NCBI GenBank assembly: GCA_028283145.1
Contig: JAPYNY010000046.1
Coordinates: 1-44,494 of the forward strand
DNA: 44,494 nucleotides
Reading direction: 5' to 3'
DNA from: Candidatus Hopanoidivorans cymbastelae
GTDB lineage: Bacteria > Actinomycetota > Acidimicrobiia > Acidimicrobiales > Hopanoidiivorantaceae
A program made the position numbers and the translations under genes. The notes below the pieces were generated by a model that saw only the letters and a list, made by a program, of their open reading frames with translations, did not search any database and was not told where the DNA came from. This document shows, one piece after another, positions 24,495 through 33,515 of the stretch (position 1 is the first letter of the stretch; each line of letters opens with the position of its first letter).

Positions 24495-25742
24495 CTAAAT
24501 CGCCTGGGCAGCTTTGGCTGCAGCAGCACAAGTGAATTCAATATCTTGTGCGGTGTGGGCCAAGCTGGGGAAGAGAATTTCATAGGGGCCAGGTGCCAAA
24601 GCAACACCTTGGGCCAGCATTGCATGGAAAAACTTGGCATAACTGCCGTTCTCGGCAACCTGGCTGACTTCGTCAAAATCTTGCGGAGCTTGGCTGGTGA
24701 AGAACAAGCCCAACAAAGATCCCACCCTTGGCAAGACCACCTCCACCCCTGCTTGGCCAATCGCTTCAGCCAAACCTGCCGCAAGCTCAGCCGATGTACA
24801 GGTCAGCTTCTCATAGGCCGCTTCGTCTAGCAACTCCAAGGTAGCCAAGCCTGCAGCCGTAGCCAGCGGATTTCCCGACAGAGTGCCCGCCTGATACACA
24901 CCGCCCAGCGGGGCCAGATACTCCATGATTTGCTTTCGGCCGCCGAAAGCTCCAACCGGCAGACCGCCGCCGATCACCTTGCCGAAACACCACAAGTCGG
25001 GCGCAACCCCAAACCACTCTGCTGCTCCCCCAGAGCAAAGCCTGAAGCCAGTAATCACTTCATCGAAAATCAGCAGCGCCCCGACTGCGTCGCAAGCCTG
25101 CCTCAGCCCTTCCAGAAATCCTTCCTGCGGCGCCACCAAGCCCATGTTGGCCGCCACCGGTTCAACTATGACCGCGGCGACATGGTCGTCCAGCTGGGGG
25201 ATTTGATTGTAGGGGGCAACTATGGTGTCAGACACGACACTGGGCGGCACCCCGTCGCACCCCGACAAACCCTGATTGGCCACGCCGCTGCCGCCCGCTG
25301 CCAGCAAAAAATCGGCGTGCCCGTGATAGCAGCCGGCAAACTTGACGATCACATTGCGCCCGGTAGCGCCTCTGGCCAGCCGCACTGCCGACATGGTCGC
25401 CTCAGTGCCAGACGAAGTCAGGCGTACCATCTCCAACCCCTCAATTCGGCGACACAGTTCCTCAGCCAGCAGCACTTCTGCTTCAGTCGGAGCACCATAG
25501 CTAGTGCCTTGCCGGGCTGCTTGCGCCACGGCTTCCACCACAGACGGGTGGGCGTGCCCCAGGATTCCGGGGCCGTAGCTTTGGACGTAATCAAGATAGC
25601 GGTTGCCTTCGGTGTCGGTGACATAGGCACCGTGGCCATGCGCCACGAAATAAGGCTCGCCGCCCACCGAGCGAAATGCCCGCACCGGAGAGTTGACTCC
25701 TCCTGGGATTACCTGACTGGCTCTTTCAAACAGCTGGCTCAT
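24495..25742 (-). CDS. hemL: Glutamate-1-semialdehyde 2,1-aminomutase (HemL)
   Basis: PLP enzyme that converts glutamate-1-semialdehyde to 5-aminolevulinate, the second step of the C5 route to tetrapyrroles. The N-terminal FERASQVIPGGVNSPVRAF is diagnostic. Other motifs are TSSGTEATMSAVRLARG, the loop FAGCYHGHAD, the PLP-binding IFDEVITGFR and the Schiff-base lysine K255 in FGKVIGGGLPVG. It lies 65 bases downstream of hemB on the same strand and converges on the geranylgeranyl reductase gene, with four bases between the stops. Length is normal for the family. Confidence 0.97.
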   Translation of the reverse strand: MSQLFERASQVIPGGVNSPVRAFRSVGGEPYFVAHGHGAYVTDTEGNRYLDYVQSYGPGILGHAHPSVVEAVAQAARQGTSYGAPTEAEVLLAEELCRRIEGLEMVRLTSSGTEATMSAVRLARGATGRNVIVKFAGCYHGHADFLLAAGGSGVANQGLSGCDGVPPSVVSDTIVAPYNQIPQLDDHVAAVIVEPVAANMGLVAPQEGFLEGLRQACDAVGALLIFDEVITGFRLCSGGAAEWFGVAPDLWCFGKVIGGGLPVGAFGGRKQIMEYLAPLGGVYQAGTLSGNPLATAAGLATLELLDEAAYEKLTCTSAELAAGLAEAIGQAGVEVVLPRVGSLLGLFFTSQAPQDFDEVSQVAENGSYAKFFHAMLAQGVALAPGPYEILFPSLAHTAQDIEFTCAAAAKAAQAI

Positions 25743-25807
25743 CGGCTGCTTCTCGTGCTTGCCTGCTTGCCCTTGCCGCTTGCTTTCATTTTGCCAGCTG
25801 AATTTCC

Positions 25808-26791
25808 CTAGCCAGCCAAAAGCTCGGCAATGTCTTTGGCAAAGTAGGTCAAAATCAAATCGGCTCCGGCGCGCTTCACCGCGGTCAACTGCTCTAGAGC
25901 CACAGCTGTTTCGTCTATCCAGCCGTTGGCAGCGGCCGCTTTGATCAGGCTATATTCGCCCGAGACGTGGTAGGCGCCCAGCGGCAAATCAACCTCTTGT
26001 CGCACTCGGTAGATGACATCCAGATAGGTAACCGCCGGCTTGACCATCACCATGTCGGCTCCTTCGGCTATGTCCAAGCGCACCTCCTCCAAAGCTTCTC
26101 TGACATTGCGCCAGTCCTGCTGATAGGCGCGGCGGTCTTGCCCGGCAGGCAACTCCACCTTGACGGCATCCCTGAACGGGCCGTATAACCCTGAGGCATA
26201 TTTCGCAGCGTAAGCCAAAATCGCAATCTCGCTGTGCCCCTGGGCATCCAAACCCGACCTTATGGCTGCCACCTGCCCGTCCATCATCCCGCTGGGCGCC
26301 ACGATGTCGGCCCCGGCTGTGGCTTGCGCACAAGCTGCCTGGTTGTAAATCTCCAGGGTGGCATCGTTATCCACTTGGCCTTGGGGGGTGAGCACGCCGC
26401 AGTGCCCGTGGTCGGTGTATTCGTCAATGCACAAATCTGTCATCAGCACCACATCATCGCCAAAGTTCTGGCGCAGCTCACGCAAGGCAATTTGCACTAC
26501 TCCATCGGGGTCAAAGGCAGCGGAGCCGAGCGGGTCTTTGACTTGGGGCACGCCAAACAAGATAACAGCCTTGACTCCCCGACTAATAAGCTCGGCAACT
26601 TCTGACTTGAGCGACTCCTGAGTGTGCTGGACAACCCCCGGCAGCGACACAATCGGCTCAGGGCTGATGATGCCCTCGCGCACAAACAGCGGGGCGATGA
26701 GGTCGTCAACCGACAGCTTGGTCTCGGCTGTCAACTGGCGCAGAGCTTGGGTGCGCCTGAGTCGTCGCATTCGGCGGGCAGGAAAGCTCAC
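25808..26791 (-). CDS. hemB: Delta-aminolevulinic acid dehydratase (HemB)
   Basis: Condenses two 5-aminolevulinate molecules to porphobilinogen. The two Schiff-base lysines are in AILAYAAKYASGLYGPF and DMVMVKPAVTYLD. The metal-site segment reads TDLCIDEYTDHGHCGVL: it keeps two of the three cysteines of the classical zinc site and has Asp at the middle position, which is compatible with a mixed or Mg-type site. A GTG at 26791 gives the family-like start SFPARRMRRLRRTQALRQL. It is transcribed in the same direction as hemL. Confidence 0.96.
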   Translation of the reverse strand: MSFPARRMRRLRRTQALRQLTAETKLSVDDLIAPLFVREGIISPEPIVSLPGVVQHTQESLKSEVAELISRGVKAVILFGVPQVKDPLGSAAFDPDGVVQIALRELRQNFGDDVVLMTDLCIDEYTDHGHCGVLTPQGQVDNDATLEIYNQAACAQATAGADIVAPSGMMDGQVAAIRSGLDAQGHSEIAILAYAAKYASGLYGPFRDAVKVELPAGQDRRAYQQDWRNVREALEEVRLDIAEGADMVMVKPAVTYLDVIYRVRQEVDLPLGAYHVSGEYSLIKAAAANGWIDETAVALEQLTAVKRAGADLILTYFAKDIAELLAG

Positions 26792-27114
26792 ACAATAAGC
26801 TTAACTTTTGAATGGGGATTGCAGATTTTAGCTGGGGTGCGGTTGGGGTGCGACATGCGCGTTGTGTGTCGACTTGGATTTGGCATCCCTGAGAGGTGTG
26901 GTGCGCTTCTGCGATAATGTAATGCCCAGACTTGAAGCCGGACTTAACCCTGTTTGCTGCCACCCCGTTTTTGCATGTTGGCCACTGCAGCAGACTCAAC
27001 CACCACGCCGCTTTAGCGTTTGGACGACCTCAATGTATGGCTCGGATGTGCGGCTCGCGCAGGGGATGTGCGGAGGCTTGCTTGGGGTGATCTTGACTGA
27101 CTGGCAGGGCAGGC
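26792..27114. other. 323-base gap upstream of hemB without a supportable gene
   Basis: Lies between the hemB start and the end of a small ORF. A plus-strand frame (26862-27290) runs through it, but it looks like antisense noise. No riboswitch-like structure or terminator was recognised. It probably holds the hemB promoter. Confidence 0.45.
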
Positions 27115-27303
27115 TTAGAAGGGGTAGCGGGAAAACCGCCTGGCAACCGGGTCGCTGTATGGGATACGGTGCACCTCGACTACCTTGGCAGGGTAGGTCT
27201 TTTCCTCTGTTTTCTGCTCATCAGCAGTCCGCTCATCACCAGAAGCGGCTTCGCCAAAAGCGGCTTCGTCAGCCGGCTCTTTTGAGTTAGTTGGCTGGCT
27301 CAT
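27115..27303 (-). CDS. Small hypothetical protein within the heme gene cluster
   Basis: A 62-codon frame with ATG 27303 and an AAGAGA sequence just upstream. The product is acidic for the first ~38 residues, including a repeated AAFGEAAS-like segment encoded by two near-identical 14-base stretches, and then switches to a basic, aromatic tail, VEVHRIPYSDPVARRFSRY plus PF. It lies between cobA-hemD and hemB in the same orientation, so it may belong to the operon. No family recognised; the tail looks too structured to be random, but this is only moderate evidence. Confidence 0.45.
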   Translation of the reverse strand: MSQPTNSKEPADEAAFGEAASGDERTADEQKTEEKTYPAKVVEVHRIPYSDPVARRFSRYPF

Positions 27304-27515
27304 TTTTCTCTTTTGGTCGAGGCTTAATTCCTATTGTAATCTCCCTTGAAGATAAAGAGCAGCACTCTTATATTTTCGCTCAATTCATATGAAAACACAT
27401 GATTGTCCCTGCTGTCTTGGAGAACTGCCTGGCTTTCTTTAGCCGAATGAGAGTATTCAACTTGCTTCTGCTGCCCCGTGAGACACAACCACTCAAGCAA
27501 TGTAAATCAAATATA

Positions 27516-29075
27516 TCAATCCCTTTTGAAATGCTCACACAGTGCCATCACCAAGCCTTCGCTGGTATGGACTGGAGCTTCAACGGCTACTGGCAGGCCT
27601 AGATTTCTGGCTGCGGCCGCTGTGATTGGGCCGACACAGGCTATTTCTGGCTTGGGGACAGGGTTTGATGGGCTAGTTTCAGCCAACGTTTGAACCATCT
27701 CGGGACACTCGACTGCAAACTGCTCCACAACCGAGGGCGACAAAAAAGTAATCACGTCGCTGCTGGCGAAAGTCTGCTTGTCTGCCTCCGACAAGCTCAC
27801 CCCCACAGTGCGATAAGCGCTAACAACATCTGTGTGCCAATCTTTGGCGGTCAAGCCTTCGGGCAGCACATCTCTGGCTTTTTCGGCCCGCGCTATCAGC
27901 ACCTTGGGGACTGTTGGTGACGCGGCGGGCGGCTCGGGAAACTCCTTCAACAGCGATTCCGCCACGAACTGCTTGGGAACTAGGTCGGCTTTGAGGTTGC
28001 AGTTTGCCAGTGCCTCAGCTGTGGCCGGGCCGATGGCAGCAATTTTTGCACTGGCAAAATCGCGGGCGTCCCGAGTGATTTCCAAAAACTTGCGGACTCC
28101 GTTAGCCGAGGTAAATACCACCCAGCTATAAGCCCCGGTTTTGAGACGATCCAAAGCTGCGGATAACTCGGCACCCCCATCGCTGGGCGGTGCTATTTCT
28201 ATCAAAGGCACCTCAAAAGTCTCAGCGCCTTGAGCCCTGAGCATGCCTGCCAAACCTGCGCTCTGAGCTGCGGGGCGGGTTGCAACCACCTTGCGCCCGA
28301 ACAACGGCAGCTTTTCAAACCAAGCTAAATCTTCTGCCGCAACATCTCCGACCACAATGACAGCCGGAGCCTGCAAGGGCTGGTGCTCCAAATCCCCCAC
28401 GGTGGAGCGAATCGTGTGCTGGTTGGGACGGGTGCCCCATGAAATAGCGGCCGCTGGAGTTGCCGATGCCATACCGGCTTGAAGCAATCGCTCGGCTATG
28501 GCCGGCCAGCGGGCTACACCCATTAAAATGACCAGCGTGCCCCCGAGTTGGACGGCTGCTTCCCAGTTGACCGATTTAGAGTGGGCAGCGTCTGCCACAG
28601 CCGGCAGCGCCTCCGCCGGGCCTGCACTCGCATTTTCCGCCTCGTGCCCTGTGATGACCGTTACCGAAGTTGAGGAGTGGCGCAAAGTAACGGGTATGCC
28701 TGCATAGGCTGGTGCCGCAAAAGCCGAGCTGATGCCGGGTATTATTTCAAAGTCCACCCCGGCTTCCAGAAGGGCCTTGGCTTCCTCTCCGCCTCTGGCA
28801 AAGACCAGCGGGTCGCCGCCTTTCAACCGAACCACCGAATGCTTTGTCTTGCCCCTCGCAATCAGCAACTGGTTGATTTCCTCTTGGGGCAAGCGCGGTT
28901 TGCCGGGCAGCTTGCCGACATTGATCAACTCCGCGGCCGCCGGTGCCATGTCCAAAACCGCCCCCTGCGACAAGCGGTCGTAAATCACGACTTCTGCCGT
29001 GGCTAGCACTTGAGCACCTCTGAGCGTCAGCAAGCCGGGGTCACCAGGGCCCGCGCCCAGCAGATAGACCGTCAA
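27516..29075 (-). CDS. cobA-hemD: Fused uroporphyrinogen-III methyltransferase / uroporphyrinogen-III synthase (CobA-HemD)
   Basis: Bifunctional 519-residue enzyme. The first ~245 residues are the SAM-dependent methyltransferase that makes precorrin-2: GAGPGDPGLLTLRGAQ, RLKGGDPLVFARGGEE and PGISSAFAAPAYAGIPVTLR. The rest is uroporphyrinogen-III synthase (HemD), which closes hydroxymethylbilane to the type III ring: FTSANGVRKFLE, AAIGPATAEAL and PEIACVGPITAAAARNLGL. An Ala-rich insertion lies near residues 148-165 in the methyltransferase part. The fusion is common in Gram-positive bacteria. The ATG overlaps the hemC stop by four bases. Together with the precorrin-2 dehydrogenase at 33663-34328 it indicates a siroheme branch besides heme. 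Confidence 0.95.
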   Translation of the reverse strand: MTVYLLGAGPGDPGLLTLRGAQVLATAEVVIYDRLSQGAVLDMAPAAAELINVGKLPGKPRLPQEEINQLLIARGKTKHSVVRLKGGDPLVFARGGEEAKALLEAGVDFEIIPGISSAFAAPAYAGIPVTLRHSSTSVTVITGHEAENASAGPAEALPAVADAAHSKSVNWEAAVQLGGTLVILMGVARWPAIAERLLQAGMASATPAAAISWGTRPNQHTIRSTVGDLEHQPLQAPAVIVVGDVAAEDLAWFEKLPLFGRKVVATRPAAQSAGLAGMLRAQGAETFEVPLIEIAPPSDGGAELSAALDRLKTGAYSWVVFTSANGVRKFLEITRDARDFASAKIAAIGPATAEALANCNLKADLVPKQFVAESLLKEFPEPPAASPTVPKVLIARAEKARDVLPEGLTAKDWHTDVVSAYRTVGVSLSEADKQTFASSDVITFLSPSVVEQFAVECPEMVQTLAETSPSNPVPKPEIACVGPITAAAARNLGLPVAVEAPVHTSEGLVMALCEHFKRD

Positions 29076-30049
29076 GGCAACACCCGCTCAGCCAACAACA
29101 GCTCAGCTAATTCAACTCCAAGTTCAACTGGGCTGTCCCACAAATTGCCCTCCACTTGCACAACCTGGGGCGCACCCTCCAGAAAGCCTATAACCGAACC
29201 ATGAGCTTGCTCTGCGCGGGCTGCTGCGCCAGAGCGGGCCGCGCCAAAGTCGCCGCCAGAGCCAAAGGTCGCATAGGCCCCGACTGGAAAGCTGCAGTCG
29301 CACCCAAGTCGGCTCAAAAAGGCACGTTCGGCTCGCAAACACTGCATAGTGGGCTGATGATTCAACTGCCCCAGCAATTCCAGAGTTTCGGTGTCTTGCG
29401 TGCGACACTCCGCCGCAATGATGCCCTGCCCCGCTTGAGGTATGAACCAAGTCGGATCCAGCAACTCTACCACCTCAGGCAAAGCACAGGTGTGGCCGAT
29501 GCGCTCCAAAGCTGCCGCCGCAATCACCACAGCATCGCATCGCTCCAAAGCTTTCAGACGGGTAGCTATATTGCCCCGCAGCCCCACCAAATTCAAATCT
29601 GGCCGGTGCTGGCGCAACAGGGCTTGCCGGCGGGGTGCCCCAGTTGCGACCGTGGCGCCTGTTGGCAGGTCTTCCCACTTGCAGCCCACCAAGGCATCGG
29701 CGGGGCTGGCTCGTTCCAAAGCAGCGGCCAAGCTGAGTTGAGACGGGGTTTGGGAAGACAAATCTTTGGCGGAATGCACTGCTATGTCGGCTTCACCGCG
29801 CAACACCGCAGCTTGTATCTCTTTGACAAAAACCCCTTTGCCACCGATGTTGGCCACAGAATGTGCGGTATCGCGGTCGCCTTGAGTGGAGACAGGCGCC
29901 AACTGGCAACTCGCGGTTGTGAGAGCTTGCAGCTTTTGCAACACAGCATTAGCCTGCCAAAGCGCCAGTTCGCTTCCCCTGGTGGCTATGCGCAGTGTTT
30001 TAGCGGGGATCGTCTGCTCCTGTCGCCGATGGGGAGCCTTCCAAATCAA
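29072..30049 (-). CDS. hemC: Porphobilinogen deaminase (HemC)
   Basis: Assembles four porphobilinogens into hydroxymethylbilane. The N-terminal signature TLRIATRGSELALWQA, AVHSAKDLSSQTP and GAPRRQALLRQHRPDL are present, and the dipyrromethane cofactor is expected on a cysteine in RLGCDCSFPVG. The start is uncertain because the gene overlaps hemA. TTG at 30049, behind GGGAG with a short spacing, gives MIWKAPHRRQEQTIPAKTLR. Another possibility is a rare ATC codon right before PAKTLR, which has AGGAG about six bases upstream. The family homology begins only at about TLRIATR, so both are possible. The longer frame to 30142 is unlikely. Confidence 0.93.
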   Translation of the reverse strand: MIWKAPHRRQEQTIPAKTLRIATRGSELALWQANAVLQKLQALTTASCQLAPVSTQGDRDTAHSVANIGGKGVFVKEIQAAVLRGEADIAVHSAKDLSSQTPSQLSLAAALERASPADALVGCKWEDLPTGATVATGAPRRQALLRQHRPDLNLVGLRGNIATRLKALERCDAVVIAAAALERIGHTCALPEVVELLDPTWFIPQAGQGIIAAECRTQDTETLELLGQLNHQPTMQCLRAERAFLSRLGCDCSFPVGAYATFGSGGDFGAARSGAAARAEQAHGSVIGFLEGAPQVVQVEGNLWDSPVELGVELAELLLAERVLP

Positions 30050-31292
30050 ATAACTCCCGCAGAGCCGACCCCAACAGCTCAGCATCCTGGCTTTCTCGTA
30101 TGCGAGTGGTGGGGTGATGCAGCACCTTGTTGACGATGCCATGCACCAAAGCTTCCACCGACTCGCGCTGGTCGGAAGTCAAAGAGGCCAACTCCGATTC
30201 AAACCGGCCGAACTCAAGCTGGGAAATGTCGCAGATCTTGCGCCTGAAATCAACTATCAGAGGCGTCATGGAACTAGCTGCGTTGTCGCGCGAATAGTGC
30301 TCAATTTCCTGGTTGATGATGGCCTGCGCCCGATGAATCTCCTCCAGCGAGCTTTCAAGCTCCGTCTCGGCAAATTGCTGAATATCTTCCAAGTCCATCA
30401 TCATCAGGCCTTCAATGTCGGCCGCGGTCGGGTCTATGTCTCGCGGCACAGCCAGATCGATCACCACCAACTTGCGATGCCCTCGGCGCTGCATCACATC
30501 GGCCATCTCCCCCCGTTCCAGCATCAACGAAGCCGACCCCGTAGCCGAAAACAAAAAATCAACCTCTAGCAGTGCCTCGCCCAGCTCGTCTAGATGCACC
30601 GCCTGGCCTTCAACCGATTCAGCCAGATGGCTAGCCCGCTGCCAAGTGCGGCTGGCAATGGACACCTCTGCCATATCTAGCCCAGACAGAATTCTGGCAC
30701 CAGTCTGGCCCACTTCACCGGTGCCCAGCATCAGCGCTTTTTTGCCCACTAAGCTGCCGCACTCTTTTTGAGCCAGAGCCACTGCCGCGGCACAGACCGA
30801 AGAAACCTTCTCCGCACCGACTCTGGTGAGCGAACGGACTTTCTTGCCGGCCTCCAAGCTGTGTCTGAAAAGCAGATTCAACTCAGGGCCCACCAGATTT
30901 TCGTGCTGGGCTGCTTCCCAAGCCCGCTTGACCTGGCCTTGTATTTCGGTCTCTCCCAGCACTGCCGAATCCAGTCCGCTGGTTACCTTGAAGAGGTGCT
31001 CCACCGCTTGAAGGCCGAATTTTGAATAGAGGTGGTTGGCAAAATCCGCCAGCGGCGTATAGGAAAAATCAGCCAGGAACTCTCGCACATTCTCATAAGC
31101 GCCGTGGAAAGTCTCAGCAAAGGCATAGACCTCTATGCGGTTGCAGGTGGAAACCACCGCCGCCTCTTGCACATGCTCCAGATTGCTCAGCTCTGCCAAG
31201 GCTTTTTCAAGACGGGGCTCTGGGATTCCAATCCGCTCCAACACAGCCAAGGGAGCGCTGCGATGATTTAATCCAACGACAAAGACCGACAT
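30000..31292 (-). CDS. hemA: Glutamyl-tRNA reductase (HemA)
   Basis: Reduces glutamyl-tRNA to glutamate-1-semialdehyde with NADPH, the first step of the C5 tetrapyrrole route. The N-terminal SVFVVGLNHRSAPLAVLE and the nucleophilic C50 in VVSTCNRIEVYA are diagnostic. Also seen are GLDSAVLGETEIQGQVKRA, the NADPH-binding LMLGTGEVGQTGA and the C-terminal dimerisation helices. Length is typical. HemL, HemB, HemC and the HemD fusion follow on the same strand, giving most of the route from glutamyl-tRNA to uroporphyrinogen III. HemE, HemN and HemH are not in the window. Confidence 0.97.
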   Translation of the reverse strand: MSVFVVGLNHRSAPLAVLERIGIPEPRLEKALAELSNLEHVQEAAVVSTCNRIEVYAFAETFHGAYENVREFLADFSYTPLADFANHLYSKFGLQAVEHLFKVTSGLDSAVLGETEIQGQVKRAWEAAQHENLVGPELNLLFRHSLEAGKKVRSLTRVGAEKVSSVCAAAVALAQKECGSLVGKKALMLGTGEVGQTGARILSGLDMAEVSIASRTWQRASHLAESVEGQAVHLDELGEALLEVDFLFSATGSASLMLERGEMADVMQRRGHRKLVVIDLAVPRDIDPTAADIEGLMMMDLEDIQQFAETELESSLEEIHRAQAIINQEIEHYSRDNAASSMTPLIVDFRRKICDISQLEFGRFESELASLTSDQRESVEALVHGIVNKVLHHPTTRIRESQDAELLGSALRELFDLEGSPSATGADDPR

Positions 31293-31393
31293 AAAATTGC
31301 GTAATTAATTCTAGCAGTCAGTAGCTGAGTTCAGCGAGAATGGTGCTGGCTGGGAGTGTTTGAAGGTGGAGTTTGTCGGTGAGTGCTTTTGGA

Positions 31394-33427
31394 TTATTGA
31401 TAGAAGAAGAGGTTGACGGGGTTGATTGGGTCGGCAAAGTCTGTGATGGTTTCTGCAAGTTGGCGGAGTTTGTCAAGTGTTGGCTCGGTGATTCTGGATG
31501 GGTTTTGGACTATGGGCTCTATGTGGGTCTCCACTTCCTGCGCAAGCGGTCTGAGGGATTCTTTGATTTGTTTTTGTTCAATGGAAGCGCCAGAAAAAAA
31601 TTGTTGTCTTTTGGGGTAGCCTTGTTGAATTCTTCGGGCTAGGTCGGCTGTTTCGCAGATGAAGCCTGTGGTGGCTTTACGAGCTTGCGACGGGCTGAGC
31701 TGAGCGATGTTTGCCAAGGTGCTGGTTGTTTGACATAGTTGCGTGAGAGCTTGGTCGCACTGGGGAGTGTCGATGACTTCCTGGGTTGTACTGGCGGCGG
31801 CTTCTTCGCATTTTGTTATGGCTCCGTCCAAAAGTTCGGTTTCCTGGTCGGTAAGTTCCTCATACACGGGAGCGGTGGGGGCGTCTGTGTAGTATATCCG
31901 GTCGTTTCCGCCGAGAGTTGTGATGCTGTCGGCACCGCCTATGGTGTCATAGCCTGACCCGCCATGCAAGGTGTCTCTGCCGGCACCGCCCAAAATAATG
32001 TCTTCGCCCGCACCGCCGCGGATAGCATCATTTCCGATCTCCCCAAAGATGTAGTCGTCTCCCGCACCGCCGCGGATGGTATCGTTGCCAGCCAGACCGC
32101 AGATGAAGTCATTGCCCGCCGTGCCGACCAGCTGGTCAGAACCTTGAGTGCCCAGCACCGTGCAGCCCCGCAACCCTGAGTTGACATACACCTTGGCTGT
32201 GTCACAAACCAAGTCCTCGTTGCAAACTTGGTACTCAAACACATCGCATCCACTGCTGAAGTTGTGATAGCCAACATGGCGATATGGCCAACTCCGAATT
32301 TCGGTTGTTCCGAGCTTGGGAGGAGCAGTTACCCTCAAATGATCCTCATCCACGCGAAAATAATCGCCGCGGTCAAAACCGGTGTCATTTTTGAAAACGT
32401 CAATTCCCCTTGGCTGATGGAGCACGGCTTCGACTAGGTCATCCACGGCTTGTTCCCTGGTAACGGTCGTCGTGGTTGTCTCTGGCTCTGGTGAGTCTGA
32501 TGTGTTGTTGCGGGTGTCGTTGCGCACTTCAAACACTGGAGACAAGACGAACTCGGACCGGACGCCGTCCGATACCGACACAGCAAACCTCAGCCTCACA
32601 CTGTCCAGCACCTCGTCGCGTTCTCTGAGCAGAAACGAGCCAGCATCAACTGAGAGTTCGCTGTCCAGCTGCCCCCAAATGAGCCTGCGGTAGAACCTCT
32701 CGCCTTCAAACAAATAGTTCAGCCTGTAGGCCAGCGCGTCATCGTCCGCGTCAGCTCCTGTCAACGAAAGCTCGATACGTTCATCACTGTAGAACACCTG
32801 ACCTTCCGACACGCCCGAAACCTCCACACTAGGAGCGTTGACTGAGGCCTCCCCTACGAACAACTCCCGTCCATTATGTGAAATAGCGAAACTATCCCAC
32901 ATCGGCGGATCGGCCACAAAAACCTCAAATAAACTCCCTGTGAGTTCAGAGCTATATCTTCTCACACGGAAGCGCTCATGGAGTACTCCAGCACCGGAGC
33001 GGTCTCGCAATTCCAGTAAAAAATTGCCGTCCTTGGAATTGCCTGGAGAATTTGGAGCATTACGTATTACGACAGGCGGAACTGAATAAACCTCGACGGA
33101 CATCACCTTAGGCAGAACCTCCACCACATCAGGAAAATAGACCCATCCGCGAAACACATCCAACACGCCGCTGCTGCTGCCCGGCCCCGAACCACCTTGA
33201 GGCTTGCTTGGTGGATAAGATACATCATACGAAGAAACGCCGGTCATTCTAGGTTGCTCCTGTGGCACCGGATTGCCGCAAAAACCTGGTACATCAGCCG
33301 AGAACCCCGCTGTTTCAGAAGTCAAGCTACATCCGGCCACCAACACGGCCAACAGCAAAACAACAACAGTGACTATTCTGGCGCGAATACCTGCTCTGGT
33401 CATCGCATTTGGGGGCATATTGTCCAT
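31394..33427 (-). CDS. Lipoprotein with RTX-type calcium-binding repeats
   Basis: A 677-residue predicted lipoprotein: hydrophobic core then LVAGC (lipobox, Cys33). The start may be ATG 33427 or ATG 33403; neither has a clear ribosome-binding site. Next come Ig-like modules (VEVSGVSEGQVFYSDERIEL), a short ETTTTTV linker, and a cadherin-like segment containing NDTGFD and four cysteines. Residues about 436-497 hold tandem nonapeptides such as GTAGND, GGAGDD, GGAGED and GGSGYD, which in RTX proteins form Ca2+-binding beta rolls. The rest is helical with five cysteines. RTX domains usually occur in type I-secreted proteins, so one on a lipid anchor in this lineage is unusual. It lies 101 bases from hemA on the same strand. 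Confidence 0.88.
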   Translation of the reverse strand: MDNMPPNAMTRAGIRARIVTVVVLLLAVLVAGCSLTSETAGFSADVPGFCGNPVPQEQPRMTGVSSYDVSYPPSKPQGGSGPGSSSGVLDVFRGWVYFPDVVEVLPKVMSVEVYSVPPVVIRNAPNSPGNSKDGNFLLELRDRSGAGVLHERFRVRRYSSELTGSLFEVFVADPPMWDSFAISHNGRELFVGEASVNAPSVEVSGVSEGQVFYSDERIELSLTGADADDDALAYRLNYLFEGERFYRRLIWGQLDSELSVDAGSFLLRERDEVLDSVRLRFAVSVSDGVRSEFVLSPVFEVRNDTRNNTSDSPEPETTTTTVTREQAVDDLVEAVLHQPRGIDVFKNDTGFDRGDYFRVDEDHLRVTAPPKLGTTEIRSWPYRHVGYHNFSSGCDVFEYQVCNEDLVCDTAKVYVNSGLRGCTVLGTQGSDQLVGTAGNDFICGLAGNDTIRGGAGDDYIFGEIGNDAIRGGAGEDIILGGAGRDTLHGGSGYDTIGGADSITTLGGNDRIYYTDAPTAPVYEELTDQETELLDGAITKCEEAAASTTQEVIDTPQCDQALTQLCQTTSTLANIAQLSPSQARKATTGFICETADLARRIQQGYPKRQQFFSGASIEQKQIKESLRPLAQEVETHIEPIVQNPSRITEPTLDKLRQLAETITDFADPINPVNLFFYQ
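31937..32120 (-). repeat. Tandem repeats encoding RTX nonapeptides
   Basis: About seven GGxGxD-type nonapeptides, each 27 bp, encoded in direct tandem. The DNA also shows a 17-base exact recurrence (CCCGCACCGCCGCGGAT) 54 bases apart. Consensus fits calcium-binding beta-roll repeats. Confidence 0.85.
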
Positions 33428-33515
33428 CGGTGATGATGTCTTCTGCTGTCGCGCCTAGCACGGTGTTGGATTTGCCGGCCAAAGGCTGCCTGGGACTGCG
33501 CCTTCTCAGAGTCAG

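Noticed and set aside
26862..27290. A 142-codon plus-strand frame upstream of hemB.
   Set aside because: No family features and antisense to the better small ORF at 27115-27303.
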